Shown here piece by piece: positions 1 to 5,876 of a stretch of DNA of 8,519 nucleotides; position 1 is the stretch's first letter, and each line of letters opens with the position of its first letter. The stretch is taken from positions 1 to 8,519 of the forward strand of contig CANQMB010000047.1 of the NCBI GenBank assembly GCA_947624845.1. The letters run 5' to 3'. This DNA is from an uncultured Bacilli bacterium (GTDB taxonomy: Bacteria; Bacillota_I; Bacilli_A; RF39; UBA660). A program made the position numbers and the translations under genes. Under the pieces are notes generated by a model that was not told the origin of the DNA, did no database searches, and saw only the letters and a list, made by a program, of their open reading frames with translations.

Positions 1-238
1 CCTGTAAAGCAAAAGTAGTCTTTCCACTAGATTCAGGTCCATAAATTTCAATAATTCTTCCTCTAGGGTATCCGCCAACCCCAAGCGCTATATCTAAAGA
101 CAAACATCCACTAGAGCAAACATCCACTTTCATATGGGTATTTTCCCCTAATTTCATAATTGCCCCTTTTCCAAATTGCTTTTCAATATCAGCAAGTACT
201 TGATCTAGAGCTTTATCTTTTTCTGTTGTTTTTCCCAT
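1..238 (-). CDS. recA: RecA recombinase, N-terminal part (cut by window edge)
   Basis: Recombinase A forms filaments on single-stranded DNA, drives homologous strand exchange and triggers LexA self-cleavage in the SOS response. Only the first 79 codons are present; the gene runs off the left edge. Seen: the N-terminal helix region followed by KQFGKGAIMKLG, then SLDIALGVGGYPRGRIIEIYGPESSGKTT. The Walker A loop GPESSGKT is at residues 67-74, in the usual RecA place. The ATG at 238 follows a near-perfect Shine-Dalgarno (AAGGAGG) at about 244-250. The residues just after MKVDV are C-S-S-G-C, where most RecA proteins that I know read I-S-T-G-S, so two cysteines (C41, C45) are unusual. The gene has its own promoter and a likely SOS operator upstream. 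It follows pgsA, as in Bacillus, but with no cinA between them. Identity is very secure. Confidence 0.97.
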   Translation of the reverse strand, partial: MGKTTEKDKALDQVLADIEKQFGKGAIMKLGENTHMKVDVCSSGCLSLDIALGVGGYPRGRIIEIYGPESSGKTTFALQ

Positions 239-270
239 AAAATCCTCCTTGATTTATAACTTATATATTC

Positions 271-299
271 ATTGTATCTTACTTCAAAAAAAAAAGCAA
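271..299 (-). promoter_or_regulatory. Probable sigma-A-type promoter of recA
   Basis: On the minus strand a -35-like TTGCTT (294-299) and a -10 TACAAT (271-276) are separated by exactly 17 bases. The spacer is an A/T run followed by GAAGTAAGA. The -10 is 5/6 consensus and the -35 only 3/6, so this would be a moderate promoter. It sits between the pgsA terminator and the recA ribosome binding site, where a recA promoter is needed. Inference from sequence only. Confidence 0.6.
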
Positions 300-308
300 G
301 TATTTTTT

Positions 309-322
309 CGAACTATTGTTTG
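309..322. promoter_or_regulatory. Probable LexA (SOS) box of recA
   Basis: CGAACTATTGTTTG is a 5-4-5 inverted repeat (CGAAC / GTTTG, one mismatch from perfect) that fits the Gram-positive LexA/DinR operator core GAAC-N4-GTTC, with GTTT in the second half. It ends 9 bases upstream of the proposed recA -35. The operator type and recA as target are established for Bacillus relatives; that this copy binds LexA is inferred. Confidence 0.65.
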
Positions 323-346
323 TTATTTTTTGGAAGATATTTTTAG

Positions 347-374
347 GAAAAAAAAGAAATTCCCTGGGGAATTT
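347..374 (-). terminator. Intrinsic terminator after pgsA
   Basis: AAATTCCC and GGGAATTT (357-374) form an 8-bp perfect inverted repeat around a 2-base centre (7 bp with a 4-base loop in practice). On the minus strand it is followed by C and a run of eight T. It starts immediately after the pgsA stop codon and separates the pgsA transcript from the recA promoter. The T run lies only on the minus-strand side, and there is no converging gene. Confidence 0.85.
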
Positions 375-1004
375 TTAATTTTCATAAGACTGAACCGCTT
401 CAATTTCTTCTTTTTCCTTTGGAAAAATAATTTCTTTATTTAATGAAAAATATTGAAAAGCTGACACTACAGACATAATTGCTGCAAAATATAATAAGAA
501 ATCAGCAACACGTAAATTAATTATTTCAAATGGAAAGTTATAGAAAAACATAAGGACAAGTCCTACCATCATCAATGCTGTTTTAATTTTTCCACTCTTA
601 ATAGCTGCAACAACTTTTCCTTTGCTTGCCGCTTCCATCTTAATTGCATCGACAATAATATCTCTCGTAATAATTAAAACTGGAATTATCGCTGGAATAA
701 ATCCTTGCGCAGATAAAATAATCAAAATGGGATTTACTAAAACTTTATCTGCAATCGCATCTAACATTTTTCCAGTATCAGTTACCAAATTTCTACTGCG
801 GGCAATATGTCCATCCAAAAAATCGGTAAAAGAGGCAACAATAAAAATCACACCACTAATTAAATAACGAAGATCCATCGTAATTCCACTCACAATTAAT
901 TTGGGAAATTGGACTCCCACTGCATAAAATGGAAAACATAATAAAACAATAATTACAGCACTTAAAAATAATCTCAAAACAGTCAATTTAGTTGGTAAAT
1001 TCAT
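375..1004 (-). CDS. pgsA: CDP-diacylglycerol--glycerol-3-phosphate 3-phosphatidyltransferase
   Basis: Integral membrane enzyme that makes phosphatidylglycerol phosphate from CDP-diacylglycerol and glycerol-3-phosphate, the committed step to phosphatidylglycerol. The 209-residue protein carries the complete CDP-alcohol phosphotransferase signature: D61, D64-G65, A68-R69, G78, D82 and D86, matching DxxDGxxARx8Gx3Dx3D with every metal- and CDP-binding residue present. It opens with the typical MNLPTKLTVLRL and has several hydrophobic segments (about 6-28, 46-62, 90-118, 143-158, 166-185). The ATG at 1004 has AAAGGAG 9 bases upstream. The start overlaps the end of the RodZ-like gene by 17 bases, so the two are probably translationally coupled. 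The tail is charged (KEKEEIE), and the protein is slightly longer than the roughly 190 residues usual in Bacillus. A sister CDP-alcohol transferase is the alternative, but context favours PgsA. Confidence 0.94.
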   Translation of the reverse strand: MNLPTKLTVLRLFLSAVIIVLLCFPFYAVGVQFPKLIVSGITMDLRYLISGVIFIVASFTDFLDGHIARSRNLVTDTGKMLDAIADKVLVNPILIILSAQGFIPAIIPVLIITRDIIVDAIKMEAASKGKVVAAIKSGKIKTALMMVGLVLMFFYNFPFEIINLRVADFLLYFAAIMSVVSAFQYFSLNKEIIFPKEKEEIEAVQSYEN

Positions 1005-1473
1005 ACACTTCTACTCCTTTCAACTCCTCAGTACGAACCGGTACTTGCGTAATCGTTCGAACAACAAAATAGGCAACAATAAATATACATAAAACAATGA
1101 AAATTCCTAAAAGGATAGGAAACCAATTTATTTTCTTCTTATACTCCTTAGTATAAGGAGATTTAATTTTTTTCTCTTCTTTTTCTTCGCTTCTTTTTTT
1201 GGCTTCTAAAATATCTTCCAAAGAAATTTTAGAAGTGTGTTCAAATAAAAATTCATTGAACTCATCAATTACTTGCTCTGGGTCTAGTCCTAAATATTTT
1301 GCATATTGCTTAACATACTGCTTAAGTCCATAAACATCTTTAAAAGCTCGAACATTTCCTTTTTCTATATTATCTAATTGAACACTAGATAAATCTAAAT
1401 CTTCAGCAGCTTCTTCGATACTTACGCCATTATCTATTCGAGTAATACGCAAATACTCTCCTAATTCTTTCAA
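988..1473 (-). CDS. rodZ: RodZ-like membrane-anchored helix-turn-helix protein
   Basis: RodZ links the MreB cytoskeleton to the rod-shape wall synthesis machinery at the inner membrane. Seen: an Xre-type HTH of the RodZ kind at residues 4-70 (GEYLR, VSIEEAAEDLDLSS, LDNIEKGN, YVKQYAKYLGLDPE), a charged linker rich in E and K (85-115), one transmembrane segment (about 116-139, WFPILLGIFIVLCIFIVAYF), and a short outside tail of about 20 residues. At 161 residues it is much shorter than the roughly 300 of typical RodZ and lacks the outer beta domain. The start codon is TTG at 1473, chosen because GAGGTGA lies 5 bases upstream and the HTH needs this N-terminus. The next gene, pgsA, overlaps by 17 bases, the usual Firmicutes arrangement. 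A regulatory role on DNA is possible but less likely given the family and context. Confidence 0.85.
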   Translation of the reverse strand: MKELGEYLRITRIDNGVSIEEAAEDLDLSSVQLDNIEKGNVRAFKDVYGLKQYVKQYAKYLGLDPEQVIDEFNEFLFEHTSKISLEDILEAKKRSEEKEEKKIKSPYTKEYKKKINWFPILLGIFIVLCIFIVAYFVVRTITQVPVRTEELKGVEVYEFTN

Positions 1474-1504
1474 GACTTCACCTCACTATCTAACAAAATA
1501 AAAA

Positions 1505-1857
1505 AATAATACTTCATAAGCCATGTTCTGTTCCTACAAGTAGGCAACAAACATCTATCTACCGCATAAGCGGTCCCTAACTTTGTTCAGTTCCATCGTT
1601 AGAGCTCCCCTACCATAATTTGGGTTTCTCACTCGTGGGGTTTACCGCGTTTCATTCTTCTGTTTCCAAAAGACTCGTCTCTGTGGCACTTTCAGGGCTT
1701 TTTCTTATCAATGACTTAGAAATTGACCCGCCGTTAGATTTCTCTACCTTAGGTTATTTTTTCCCTAAGCACGAACACTACAACCATCTCAGGTTGTGTG
1801 AGCATGGACTTTCCTCAATAATCATAAAGATTACCGCGTTTGTTTCCGTATTATTCT
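1505..1857 (-). ncRNA. rnpB: RNase P RNA, bacterial type B
   Basis: Catalytic RNA of RNase P, which trims the 5' leader of precursor tRNAs. Read on the minus strand, it has the conserved core blocks in order: GAGGAAAGTCCATGCTC (1800-1816), GTAGTGTTCGTG, GAAAGTGCCACAGAGA (1678-1693), AACGCGGTAAACCCC, AGAAACCCAAATT (1617-1629), GGTAGGGGAGC, GGTAGATAGATG, and the 3' block ACAGAACATGGCTTA (1517-1531). The AGAAACCCAAA...GGTAGGGGA stretch followed by GTAGATAGATG aligns with the Bacillus (type B) form. AATAATAC near the 5' end (1848-1855) pairs with GTATTATT near the 3' end (1505-1512) as helix P1, which sets the limits to within a few bases. At about 352 bases it is shorter than the roughly 400 of B. 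subtilis. It lies directly after gpsB, as in Bacillus; the gpsB stop codon falls inside P1. I see no convincing promoter of its own. Confidence 0.96.
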
Positions 1858-2174
1858 TTTCCATAAACCATTTTTTCAAGTTGCGCAAGTCGACGCATAA
1901 TATCGACATTGGTAACTTCTGGTGCATCATTATTTTTCACAATTTCTGCATTCATTTTGGCATTTCGAAGTTCCTGTTTTAATTTCATCACTTCGCCTAA
2001 AAGATCTGCTTTTTCTTGTTCTAGACTATTAATAATTTTAAAAAATTGTTCATAATCTGAAATGACAATGTCAAGAAATTGATCTACTTCCTTCAAGCGA
2101 TACCCTCTGGTATCAATCTTAAATTCTTTTTCCAAGATATCTTGTGGCATAAGTGCTATTTTATTTTGATACAT
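1851..2174 (-). CDS. gpsB: Cell division/wall synthesis adaptor GpsB
   Basis: GpsB is a small cytoplasmic DivIVA-family protein that docks class A penicillin-binding proteins and helps move wall synthesis between septum and side wall. The 107-residue protein has the DivIVA/GpsB N-terminal domain (residues 12-45: DILEKEFKIDTRGYRLKEVDQFLD), a coiled coil (about 45-75) and the short C-terminal trimerising helix typical of GpsB (about 88-105, NVDIMRRLAQLEKMVYGK). Length and the C-terminal helix distinguish it from the larger DivIVA. The ATG at 2174 is preceded by GGTGATG about 4 bases upstream, a modest ribosome binding site. A strong promoter lies just upstream and rnpB follows at once, the stop codon lying in the RNA's 5' strand. 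The pbp1 operon, encoding a likely partner, is divergently transcribed 290 bases away. Confidence 0.95.
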   Translation of the reverse strand: MYQNKIALMPQDILEKEFKIDTRGYRLKEVDQFLDIVISDYEQFFKIINSLEQEKADLLGEVMKLKQELRNAKMNAEIVKNNDAPEVTNVDIMRRLAQLEKMVYGKE

Positions 2175-2202
2175 CTTTCATCACCAATCCCTTACATTAT
2201 AT

Positions 2203-2231
2203 ATTGTAGAAAAAATATAAGGTTTTGTCAA
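2203..2231 (-). promoter_or_regulatory. Strong sigma-A-type promoter of gpsB-rnpB
   Basis: On the minus strand a perfect -35 TTGACA (2226-2231) and a -10 TACAAT (2203-2208) are separated by 17 bases. It lies just upstream of gpsB and is the best promoter match in the window. It can drive gpsB, rnpB and probably rodZ-pgsA. The TGA stop codon of the upstream small ORF lies inside this -35 hexamer. Confidence 0.85.
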
Positions 2232-2323
2232 TTCCTTATTCGCATCACACCTAAGGAAATTCGTGCACTTCTCATTTGATCCAAAAGTTGATTTAAAATT
2301 CGAATTGTCTCCAAAGTATTCAC
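2228..2323 (-). CDS. Probable small protein of 31 residues, unknown function
   Basis: I do not recognise this product. A GTG start at 2323 is preceded by GAGGTGA with a 5-base gap, and a promoter-like TAGACA-N17-TATACT lies just upstream. The reading frame gives 31 residues (MNTLETIRIL, then NQLLDQMRSARISLGVMRIR, then N), ending in TGA within the -35 of the gpsB promoter. The peptide looks helical and amphipathic with spaced hydrophobics (L4, I7, L10, L13, L14, M17) and a net positive charge of about +3; it has no signal peptide or membrane segment. It is 53 bases upstream of gpsB in the same direction, so it could be co-transcribed with it. Such a short frame could also be a leader peptide or chance. 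The promoter plus ribosome binding site are the reasons to list it; conservation in related genomes has not been tested. Confidence 0.45.
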   Translation of the reverse strand: MNTLETIRILNQLLDQMRSARISLGVMRIRN

Positions 2324-2341
2324 TATAATCACCTCATATTC

Positions 2342-2370
2342 AGTATAGGAAACTTTTTTTCGTTTGTCTA
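2342..2370 (-). promoter_or_regulatory. Probable promoter of the small ORF upstream of gpsB
   Basis: Minus-strand -35 TAGACA (2365-2370, 5/6) and -10 TATACT (2342-2347, 5/6) have exactly 17 bases between them. Transcription would begin near 2335, leaving a leader of only about 12 bases that starts at the ribosome binding site. It could also add a second, upstream start for gpsB-rnpB transcripts. Confidence 0.55.
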
Positions 2371-2423
2371 AAGTTTCGACAGAACTTGTCAAAATTTTTC
2401 TTTCAAAGAAACGAAGAAAAAGA

Positions 2424-2452
2424 TAGCCAAATGAGAACTTCTATAGTATAAT
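2424..2452 (+). promoter_or_regulatory. Probable promoter of recU-pbp1
   Basis: The -35 TAGCCA (2424-2429, 4/6) and a perfect -10 TATAAT (2447-2452) are separated by 17 bases. Transcription would begin near 2459, giving a leader of about 12 bases before the GTG at 2471. This argues against the alternative GTG at 2462, which would be almost leaderless. Confidence 0.7.
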
Positions 2453-2470
2453 GAAAACAGGGTGAGTGAA

Positions 2471-3031
2471 GTGAATTATCCAGATGGTATTAAAAAAAGA
2501 GAAAACAACATCATTTTCTATCAAAATAGAGGAATGAACTTAGAAAAAGAATTAAATGAGAGCAACGAATACTATCGAGAAGAAAAAAAAGCCTATATTT
2601 ATAAAAAACCAACTCCAATTAAATTAGTCAAAGTAGATTATCATAAAAATTTAATTACAGAAGGTTATTTTGAAAAACCTTCAACAACAGACTATAATGG
2701 GATTTATAAAGGGAAATATATTGATTTTGAGGCAAAAGAAACAAAAAGCAAAACATCTTTTCCTTTAAGTAACATTCATCCACATCAAATAGAACACATC
2801 AGAAATATAATACATGAAGGAGGGATTTCTTTTCTCATCGTAAGATTTACTACATTAGGACAAACTTATTTATTACGAGGAGAAGATTTCATTTCTTTTA
2901 TAGATCAAAATACACGAAAATCAATTCCGTATCGTTATTTTGAACAAAAAGGATTTATTTTAAAAGATACATATAGACCACGAATTGATTATTTAAAAAT
3001 AATCGATCAAATAATGGAGGGAATAAAATGA
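2471..3031 (+). CDS. recU: Holliday junction resolvase RecU
   Basis: RecU cuts four-way DNA junctions during recombinational repair and chromosome segregation in Firmicutes and works with RuvAB and RecA. The 186-residue protein has the RecU hallmarks: NRGMNLEKELNESNEYY (19-35), KKPTPI (45-50), STTDYNGIYKG (71-81), YIDFEAKETKSKTSFPL (83-99), HQIEH and a C-terminal YRPRIDYLKII. The metal-binding and catalytic residues of the PD-(D/E)xK nuclease core are present: D74, E87 and K89. I chose the GTG at 2471 over the in-frame GTG at 2462 because GGGTGA lies 5 bases upstream, the protein then begins (V)NYPDG like the MIRYPNG start of the Bacillus protein, and the promoter position fits. Its TGA stop overlaps the ATG of the PBP gene by 4 bases. 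The recU-pbp1 pair is conserved in Bacillus. Confidence 0.96.
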   Translation: MNYPDGIKKRENNIIFYQNRGMNLEKELNESNEYYREEKKAYIYKKPTPIKLVKVDYHKNLITEGYFEKPSTTDYNGIYKGKYIDFEAKETKSKTSFPLSNIHPHQIEHIRNIIHEGGISFLIVRFTTLGQTYLLRGEDFISFIDQNTRKSIPYRYFEQKGFILKDTYRPRIDYLKIIDQIMEGIK

Positions 3032-5847
3032 AAACAAAAAAAGGGAAAAAAAGTGATATTAGCAAAACTAAAATTTATAAAAATAGTGATTTAAAGAAAT
3101 TTCGTAGTAACAATAAAAATTTTCAAATTGCCTGTTTGATAGCATTTGTTTTATTACTAGTTTTATGTTACATCAATTTAGGACTAGCCATTACAATATT
3201 TACTGCCGTTTGTATCCTAATTATTTTGGGAATTGCCAGAATTTTAGATAAAGTTAAAAACGACAAAAAGAAAAGACGAATTGTCCATATTATTTTAATT
3301 GTTATTCTAGCTTTAGGAATTTTAGGAGTAACATTACTTTCCGCTTTCTTAATTTATATTACTGCAGCAGCGCCAAAGCTTGAAAAAAGTCGATTATTAA
3401 AACCTGAAGTTTCTAGATTTTTTGATAAAGATGGAAATGAATATGTAAAATTAGGAAGTGAAAATCGAGAGAGAGTAACTTACGATGAACTACCTCAAGT
3501 TTTAGTAGATGCAATCGTTGCTACTGAAGACTCTAGATTTTTCCAACACAATGGTTTCGATGCTCCCCGATTTTTAAAAGCATCCCTTGGACAACTATTA
3601 GGAAATAGTGATGCTGGAGGAGCTTCTACTTTATCGATGCAAGTAATTAAAAATACAATTACTTCAACAGAGTCTAGAGGTATAAACGGAATCATTCGTA
3701 AATTCACCGATATTTATTTAGCCGTATTTAAATTAGAGAAAAATTACTCGAAAGAAGAAGTCATTGAATTTTATGTAAATAACCATTTCTTAGGTGGAAA
3801 TTTATATGGTGTAGAGGAAGCATCTCTAGCGTACTTCAATAAACATGTCAGTGATTTAAATTTAGCAGAAGCATCCATTTTAGCTGGAATGTTTAAATCA
3901 CCAAATGCCTATCGACCTACTGATCATCCTGAAAATGCAGAAGCCAGAAGAAAAACAGTTCTATACTTAATGAAAACTCATGGTTACATTACCGAAGAAG
4001 AAGAAAAATTAGCAAATTCGATTCCGGTAAGTTCATTAGTAGCAGAAGCAAATGAAGCAAACAGTGGAGCTCATACCTATCAAGGATATATCGATACTGT
4101 TGTCGATGAGTTAGAAAGTAAATATGGAGTAGATCCTTATACAACACCACTATTAGTTTATACGAATTTAGATCGTTCCAAACAAGATGGAATCAACAGC
4201 ATTATGAACGGAGAAAATTTTGCTTGGGTCGATGATGTGGTACAATCTGGTGTCTCTGTTTTAGATTCTGAAACAGGTAAAATCTTAGCGATTGGCGCTG
4301 GACGAAATAAAAAAGGAGCAAAAGAATTTAACTTTGCAGCATCAGAAAAAATGAATCGACAACCAGGATCTACTGCAAAACCACTATTCGATTATGGACC
4401 ATTAATCGAATACAATAACGCTTCTACTTATGGTTATAATAAAGATGGTTCTTATTATCCATTTGTCGATGAACCTTATTCTTATTCCAATGGAAAATCT
4501 ATCAATAACTGGGATGGTTCCTTCATGGGAACGATGTCGATGAGAAGAGCTTTGGCACTATCTAGAAATATCCCAGCGGTAAAAGCTTTCCAACAAGTAG
4601 AAAACAAAAAAATAATTGAATTTGTTACTAATTTAGGTATTGAACCAGAAATTGAAAATGGAAGAATCCATGAAGCTCATGCTTTAGGAGCATTCAATGG
4701 AGTAAACCCATTAAAAATGAGTGCAGCCTACGCTGCTTTCTCAAACGGTGGATATTATAATGAACCTTATACAGTTTCTAAAATTGAATTTAGAGATACT
4801 GGAGAGGTCAAAGAACATAAATCGAAGAAAAAACGGGCCATGAGTGAGGCAACCGCTTTCATGATTTCAAGTATTTTGCAAGATGTCCAATTAAGTGGCT
4901 CTTCCATTCCAAATGTCGCTGCCAAAACAGGAACGACCAACTATGATGAACAGACAATTACAGCCAATCATCTTCCTGCAGATGCAATCGGAGACTCTTG
5001 GGTTGTAGGATATACAACAAAAACAGTCATTGGTATGTGGTACGGATATCAAAAAATTGATCCTGTCTATGTATCGAGAAATGTACCTGCTACCATTCAG
5101 AGAGATAAATTATTTAGAGCTTTGGCAGAAGCTGTATTTGAAAAGGATAAAACTTCTTTCAAACAGCCAAACAGTGTCGTAAAACTTCCAATTGTATCAG
5201 GTTCTAGACCAGCACAAACGGCAAGTAGTGGTGCATCGAACGTTACTTATGAATATTTCAAAAAAGGACAAGAACCAAAAGAAACAGCACCTGCAGCTCC
5301 ATTAAGTACTCCTTCCAATTTAAAAGTAAGTTATGACAATGGAAAAGTAACAATGCGTTGGAATGGTGTAAGTGCAGAACAAAAAGAAGAATATGGCGCT
5401 TTTGGATACAATGTATACTTAGGAGATAGACTTTTAACCTTTACTGAAAGTACTTCATACACCTTTACATTACAATCAGCAAAACTATCTTCTCCATATG
5501 GAACATATAAAGTAGTAGCAACATATAAAAATTATAGTGGAATGCAAAGTTCTCCAGCAACATACACACTGAAAGAAGAAGAAAAAGTAAATATTACGAT
5601 TGAATATGTAGGAGATACCGTCATTAAATCCAATGAAGATTCTCTGACGATTTCCTTAAGTGATTTTAGAGTATACAACAATGGTTCTCCAATTTCTGCT
5701 ACAATCAAAAAATGTGATCCAAGTATAATCTCACAAGAAAACACATATACATTAAATTGTACAGTAACTTATAATGGTAAAGATTATTCTGCATCGACGA
5801 CCGTCGTCGTAACCAAACAAGTAGGTTCGGACCCATCTTCGCCATAA
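3028..5847 (+). CDS. Class A penicillin-binding protein (bifunctional glycosyltransferase/transpeptidase)
   Basis: Membrane-bound enzyme that polymerises lipid II into glycan strands and cross-links the peptides. It is the ponA/PBP1a position next to recU. Domains of the 939-residue protein: a basic cytoplasmic start, two close hydrophobic segments (about 33-49 and 51-70), a basic linker (KNDKKKRR), a main transmembrane segment (about 85-114), then GT51 glycosyltransferase (about 125-320) with catalytic E167 in ATEDSRFF, GASTLSMQ (198-205) and EFYVNN with E247. The transpeptidase (about 405-705) has S448-T-A-K451, S512-R-N514 and K633-T-G635, all intact. A linker rich in S, A and P leads to a fibronectin-III-like domain (about 760-848) and a second beta domain (about 853-931) with cysteines 896 and 911. 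The ATG at 3028 overlaps the recU stop as ATGA, with GGAGGG upstream. Gene ends at a terminator shared with nth. Confidence 0.95.
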   Translation: MKTKKGKKSDISKTKIYKNSDLKKFRSNNKNFQIACLIAFVLLLVLCYINLGLAITIFTAVCILIILGIARILDKVKNDKKKRRIVHIILIVILALGILGVTLLSAFLIYITAAAPKLEKSRLLKPEVSRFFDKDGNEYVKLGSENRERVTYDELPQVLVDAIVATEDSRFFQHNGFDAPRFLKASLGQLLGNSDAGGASTLSMQVIKNTITSTESRGINGIIRKFTDIYLAVFKLEKNYSKEEVIEFYVNNHFLGGNLYGVEEASLAYFNKHVSDLNLAEASILAGMFKSPNAYRPTDHPENAEARRKTVLYLMKTHGYITEEEEKLANSIPVSSLVAEANEANSGAHTYQGYIDTVVDELESKYGVDPYTTPLLVYTNLDRSKQDGINSIMNGENFAWVDDVVQSGVSVLDSETGKILAIGAGRNKKGAKEFNFAASEKMNRQPGSTAKPLFDYGPLIEYNNASTYGYNKDGSYYPFVDEPYSYSNGKSINNWDGSFMGTMSMRRALALSRNIPAVKAFQQVENKKIIEFVTNLGIEPEIENGRIHEAHALGAFNGVNPLKMSAAYAAFSNGGYYNEPYTVSKIEFRDTGEVKEHKSKKKRAMSEATAFMISSILQDVQLSGSSIPNVAAKTGTTNYDEQTITANHLPADAIGDSWVVGYTTKTVIGMWYGYQKIDPVYVSRNVPATIQRDKLFRALAEAVFEKDKTSFKQPNSVVKLPIVSGSRPAQTASSGASNVTYEYFKKGQEPKETAPAAPLSTPSNLKVSYDNGKVTMRWNGVSAEQKEEYGAFGYNVYLGDRLLTFTESTSYTFTLQSAKLSSPYGTYKVVATYKNYSGMQSSPATYTLKEEEKVNITIEYVGDTVIKSNEDSLTISLSDFRVYNNGSPISATIKKCDPSIISQENTYTLNCTVTYNGKDYSASTTVVVTKQVGSDPSSP

Positions 5848-5876
5848 AAAAACTAGCTTCGGCTAGTTTCTTTTTT
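5845..5876. terminator. Bidirectional terminator between the PBP gene and nth
   Basis: AAACTAGC and GCTAGTTT form an 8-bp perfect stem around a TTCG loop (5850-5869). On the plus strand it is followed by C and six T, and on the minus strand by a run of seven T and A. It can stop both converging transcripts. CTTCGG is the well-known very stable tetraloop on the plus strand. The hairpin overlaps the last codons and the stop codon of nth. Confidence 0.92.

Noticed and set aside
249..443. Plus-strand frame of 64 codons across the recA-pgsA gap
   Set aside because: Runs of K and F come from the A/T tracts of the recA promoter and pgsA terminator; no ribosome binding site and no family likeness.
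1144..1160. Perfect inverted repeat CTCCTTA-GTA-TAAGGAG inside rodZ
   Set aside because: It lies within coding sequence for the charged linker, has no T run and no start codon placed after the AAGGAG; probably chance.
1487..1515. Possible promoter for rodZ in the rnpB 3' flank (TAGATA as -10)
   Set aside because: The -35 at the right distance reads GAAGTA and the -10 is poor; not enough to call.
1620..1982. Plus-strand open frame of 120 codons
   Set aside because: It lies on the opposite strand of rnpB and the gpsB end, which are certain; it has no ribosome binding site, and the hydrophobic, aromatic-rich product is typical of an antisense shadow.
2079..2279. Plus-strand frame of 66 codons over the gpsB start and promoter
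   Set aside because: Antisense to gpsB and to its promoter, no start signals; composition is that of a shadow.
2462..2470. Earlier GTG start for recU at 2462
   Set aside because: No ribosome binding site and only about 3 bases of leader from the proposed transcription start; the GTG at 2471 has GGGTGA and fits the family's N-terminus.
5793..5812. GACGAC/GTCGTC inverted repeat near the end of the PBP gene
   Set aside because: It encodes a repetitive S-T-T-V-V-V stretch; codon repetition explains it and no regulatory setting is apparent.
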